NCBI GenBank assembly: GCA_023257195.1
Contig: JALRCU010000041.1
Coordinates: 1-64,000, forward strand
Length of the DNA: 64,000 bases
Direction of reading: 5' to 3'
From: Holophagaceae bacterium
GTDB taxonomy: Bacteria > Acidobacteriota > Holophagae > Holophagales > Holophagaceae
Shown here: one piece after another, positions 62,761-64,000 of the stretch
How positions within the stretch are numbered: position 1 is the first letter of the stretch
Layout: each line of letters begins with the position of its first letter
The notes under the pieces: model-generated
Database searches by the model: none
What the model was told of the DNA's origin: nothing
Seen by the model: the letters and a program-made list of their open reading frames with translations, nothing else
Program-made: the position numbers and the translations under genes

Positions 62761-64000
62761 AATTTAATTTTATCAACGATGTCGATCAGCCATCCGCTAG
62801 CTGACACACCAAGCAAGACCATGAGTGCACAGACGCTCACCAACACGCCGGTCATGCGATCCATCTTAAGAGAATCTTTACCCGTCGACGATCTAAAGTA
62901 CATTTGATTGATTACACCCAAATAGTAGTAAGCACTGACGGCACTCGTGAGTACCGCAATAACCGTGAGAACGACAAAACCTCGCTCAAGGGCCATTTTG
63001 AAAAGGATAAATTTACTAAAGAATCCGATAAGAGGAGGGATACCCGCTAAGCTGAGAAGAAAAAGCATCATGGCAAAAGCTAACCATGGATTACGTTGCG
63101 ATAAACCCCGAAAGTCGTCGATTCGTTCGCCTTCGCCCTTCCCTTGGAGAAAGGTAATGATGGCAAATGCACCAAAATTCATAAAGAGATAGGCAAAGAT
63201 GTAGAGCCAAAGAGATTGAACGCCTGAAAAGCTTCTGATTGAAAGATTTGGATCATTAGAAAGAATAGCGAGCATCATATAGCCTACATGTGCGATAGAG
63301 GAATACGCCAACATGCGCTTCATGGATTGCTGACGTAGAGCTGCCACGTTTCCAAGGATCATACTGGCAGCAGCCATATACTCCATGCCGAAGGTCCATA
63401 CATTAGGAATATTATGAAAAGCTACCCCAAAGACTTTAGCAAAAGCAAAAATTGCCGCCGCTTTGGGCGCACTCGCCATGAACGCGGTGATCGGAGTGGG
63501 CGCCCCATCGTACACATCCGGCGTCCACATGTGAAAGGGGACCACCGCAACCTTAAACGCCATGCCCACGAGAACCATTAAAACACCTAGGGTCACCATG
63601 GTTCCTCGGGCATCCATCGCGGCCACCAAGGCCGTGGAAAGTCCCTCGAAGTTCGTAGTCGTGCCCCCGGTAGCACCATAAAGCAAACTGATACCGTAGA
63701 TCATAATGCCGCTAGAAAAAGCACCGAGCAGAAAATATTTCACACCAGCCTCAATACCCCGTTCTTGATCACGAAAATAGCCTACTAATACGTAAATGGG
63801 GAGTGCCATCAACTCGATAGAAAAGTAAAGCGTCACTAAGTCGGTAGCACCGCATAGTAATAACATTCCTGATAAGGTGAAGAGCAATAGCGTATAAAAC
63901 TCCACGGTATGCTCATTCATGAGATCCAAGAGTTTCTTCGATAAGACTACGGTTGCCAACGTGGCAACAGTACAAATCAACTGAAAGGCTTGCGTCATTG
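62757..64000 (-). CDS. nuoN: NADH-quinone oxidoreductase subunit N, 5' end outside window
   Basis: About 413 residues of an antiporter-like complex I membrane subunit that runs off the window edge. Visible are the essential glutamate region YFSIELMALPIYVLVGY, the discontinuous helix region with lysine in VGMAFKVAVVPFHMWTPDVY, and later LSLAGIPPLIGFFSKF. The full family length is about 480, so roughly 70 N-terminal residues are missing. It would be the last nuo gene and leads without a gap into atpZ-atpI-atpB-atpE. Confidence 0.94.
   Translation of the reverse strand, partial: MTQAFQLICTVATLATVVLSKKLLDLMNEHTVEFYTLLLFTLSGMLLLCGATDLVTLYFSIELMALPIYVLVGYFRDQERGIEAGVKYFLLGAFSSGIMIYGISLLYGATGGTTTNFEGLSTALVAAMDARGTMVTLGVLMVLVGMAFKVAVVPFHMWTPDVYDGAPTPITAFMASAPKAAAIFAFAKVFGVAFHNIPNVWTFGMEYMAAASMILGNVAALRQQSMKRMLAYSSIAHVGYMMLAILSNDPNLSIRSFSGVQSLWLYIFAYLFMNFGAFAIITFLQGKGEGERIDDFRGLSQRNPWLAFAMMLFLLSLAGIPPLIGFFSKFILFKMALERGFVVLTVIAVLTSAVSAYYYLGVINQMYFRSSTGKDSLKMDRMTGVLVSVCALMVLLGVSASGWLIDIVDKIKL

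Overview
The window is dense bacterial chromosome (about 70 protein genes, three tRNAs, no gap above 300 bases) from a Gram-negative, diderm organism. It carries lpxB, kdsC, a heptosyltransferase, a TonB-dependent receptor, a large porin and murJ. The mix of exported peptidases (M28, M1, S46), a TonB receptor with an N-terminal carboxypeptidase-regulatory-like domain, a DUF1573 protein and separately placed F0 ATP synthase genes suggests an Acidobacteriota (Holophagae-like) or deltaproteobacterial-type lineage. This assignment is an inference and weak. No insertion sequence, phage, CRISPR array or obviously foreign island is visible. GTG and TTG starts are frequent (MFS transporter, cmk, purQ, pyrF, a glycosyltransferase, the acyl-CoA dehydrogenase, and others).

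Layout: 1-12.7 kb holds the end of murJ, then a set of acyl-CoA and amino acid catabolic genes (carboxyltransferase, acyl-CoA dehydrogenase, enoyl-CoA hydratase, a biotin carrier and a degenerate biotinyl/lipoyl-like partner, alanine dehydrogenase, SDR), plus an M28 peptidase and a CDF metal exporter. 12.7-22.6 kb is housekeeping: ychF, htpX, adenosine deaminase, tRNA-Arg and tRNA-Leu, tig-clpP-cmk, kdsC, lpxB, DUF2203 and an alkyltransferase-like protein. 22.7-30.7 kb has a porin, purS-purQ, an amidase, purL and the NAD salvage pair nadR-pnuC. 31-38 kb has pyrF, an M1 peptidase, an SOS-type umuDC cassette behind a 24-bp palindrome, and an arsC-aqpS arsenic pair. 38-44.5 kb is tRNA-fMet and an addAB-type recombination helicase-nuclease. 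44.6-51 kb is an accessory stretch with two small exported cysteine-rich (YHS/TRASH-like) paralogues, an FAD oxidoreductase, an S46 dipeptidyl-peptidase and a TonB receptor. 51-64 kb has xseA, the DUF177-rpmF-plsX-fabD-fabG lipid cluster preceded by a pilin-like gene, LPS glycosyltransferases, DUF1573, an EamA transporter and a nuoN-atpZ-atpI-atpB-atpE run.

The most interesting signals are regulatory. Two loci 22.5 kb apart (the porin, and the cysteine-rich small-protein operon) carry the same Fur-like 7-1-7 box, TGATACTGAGTCT(A/C)A, placed over well-formed promoters. The TonB receptor has a different box of the same 7-1-7 design near its predicted start of transcription. In addition, the pyrF Shine-Dalgarno and start codon lie inside one arm of a 14-position hairpin, a candidate translational switch, and umuDC is preceded by a perfect 24-bp palindrome that is a candidate SOS operator of unfamiliar sequence.
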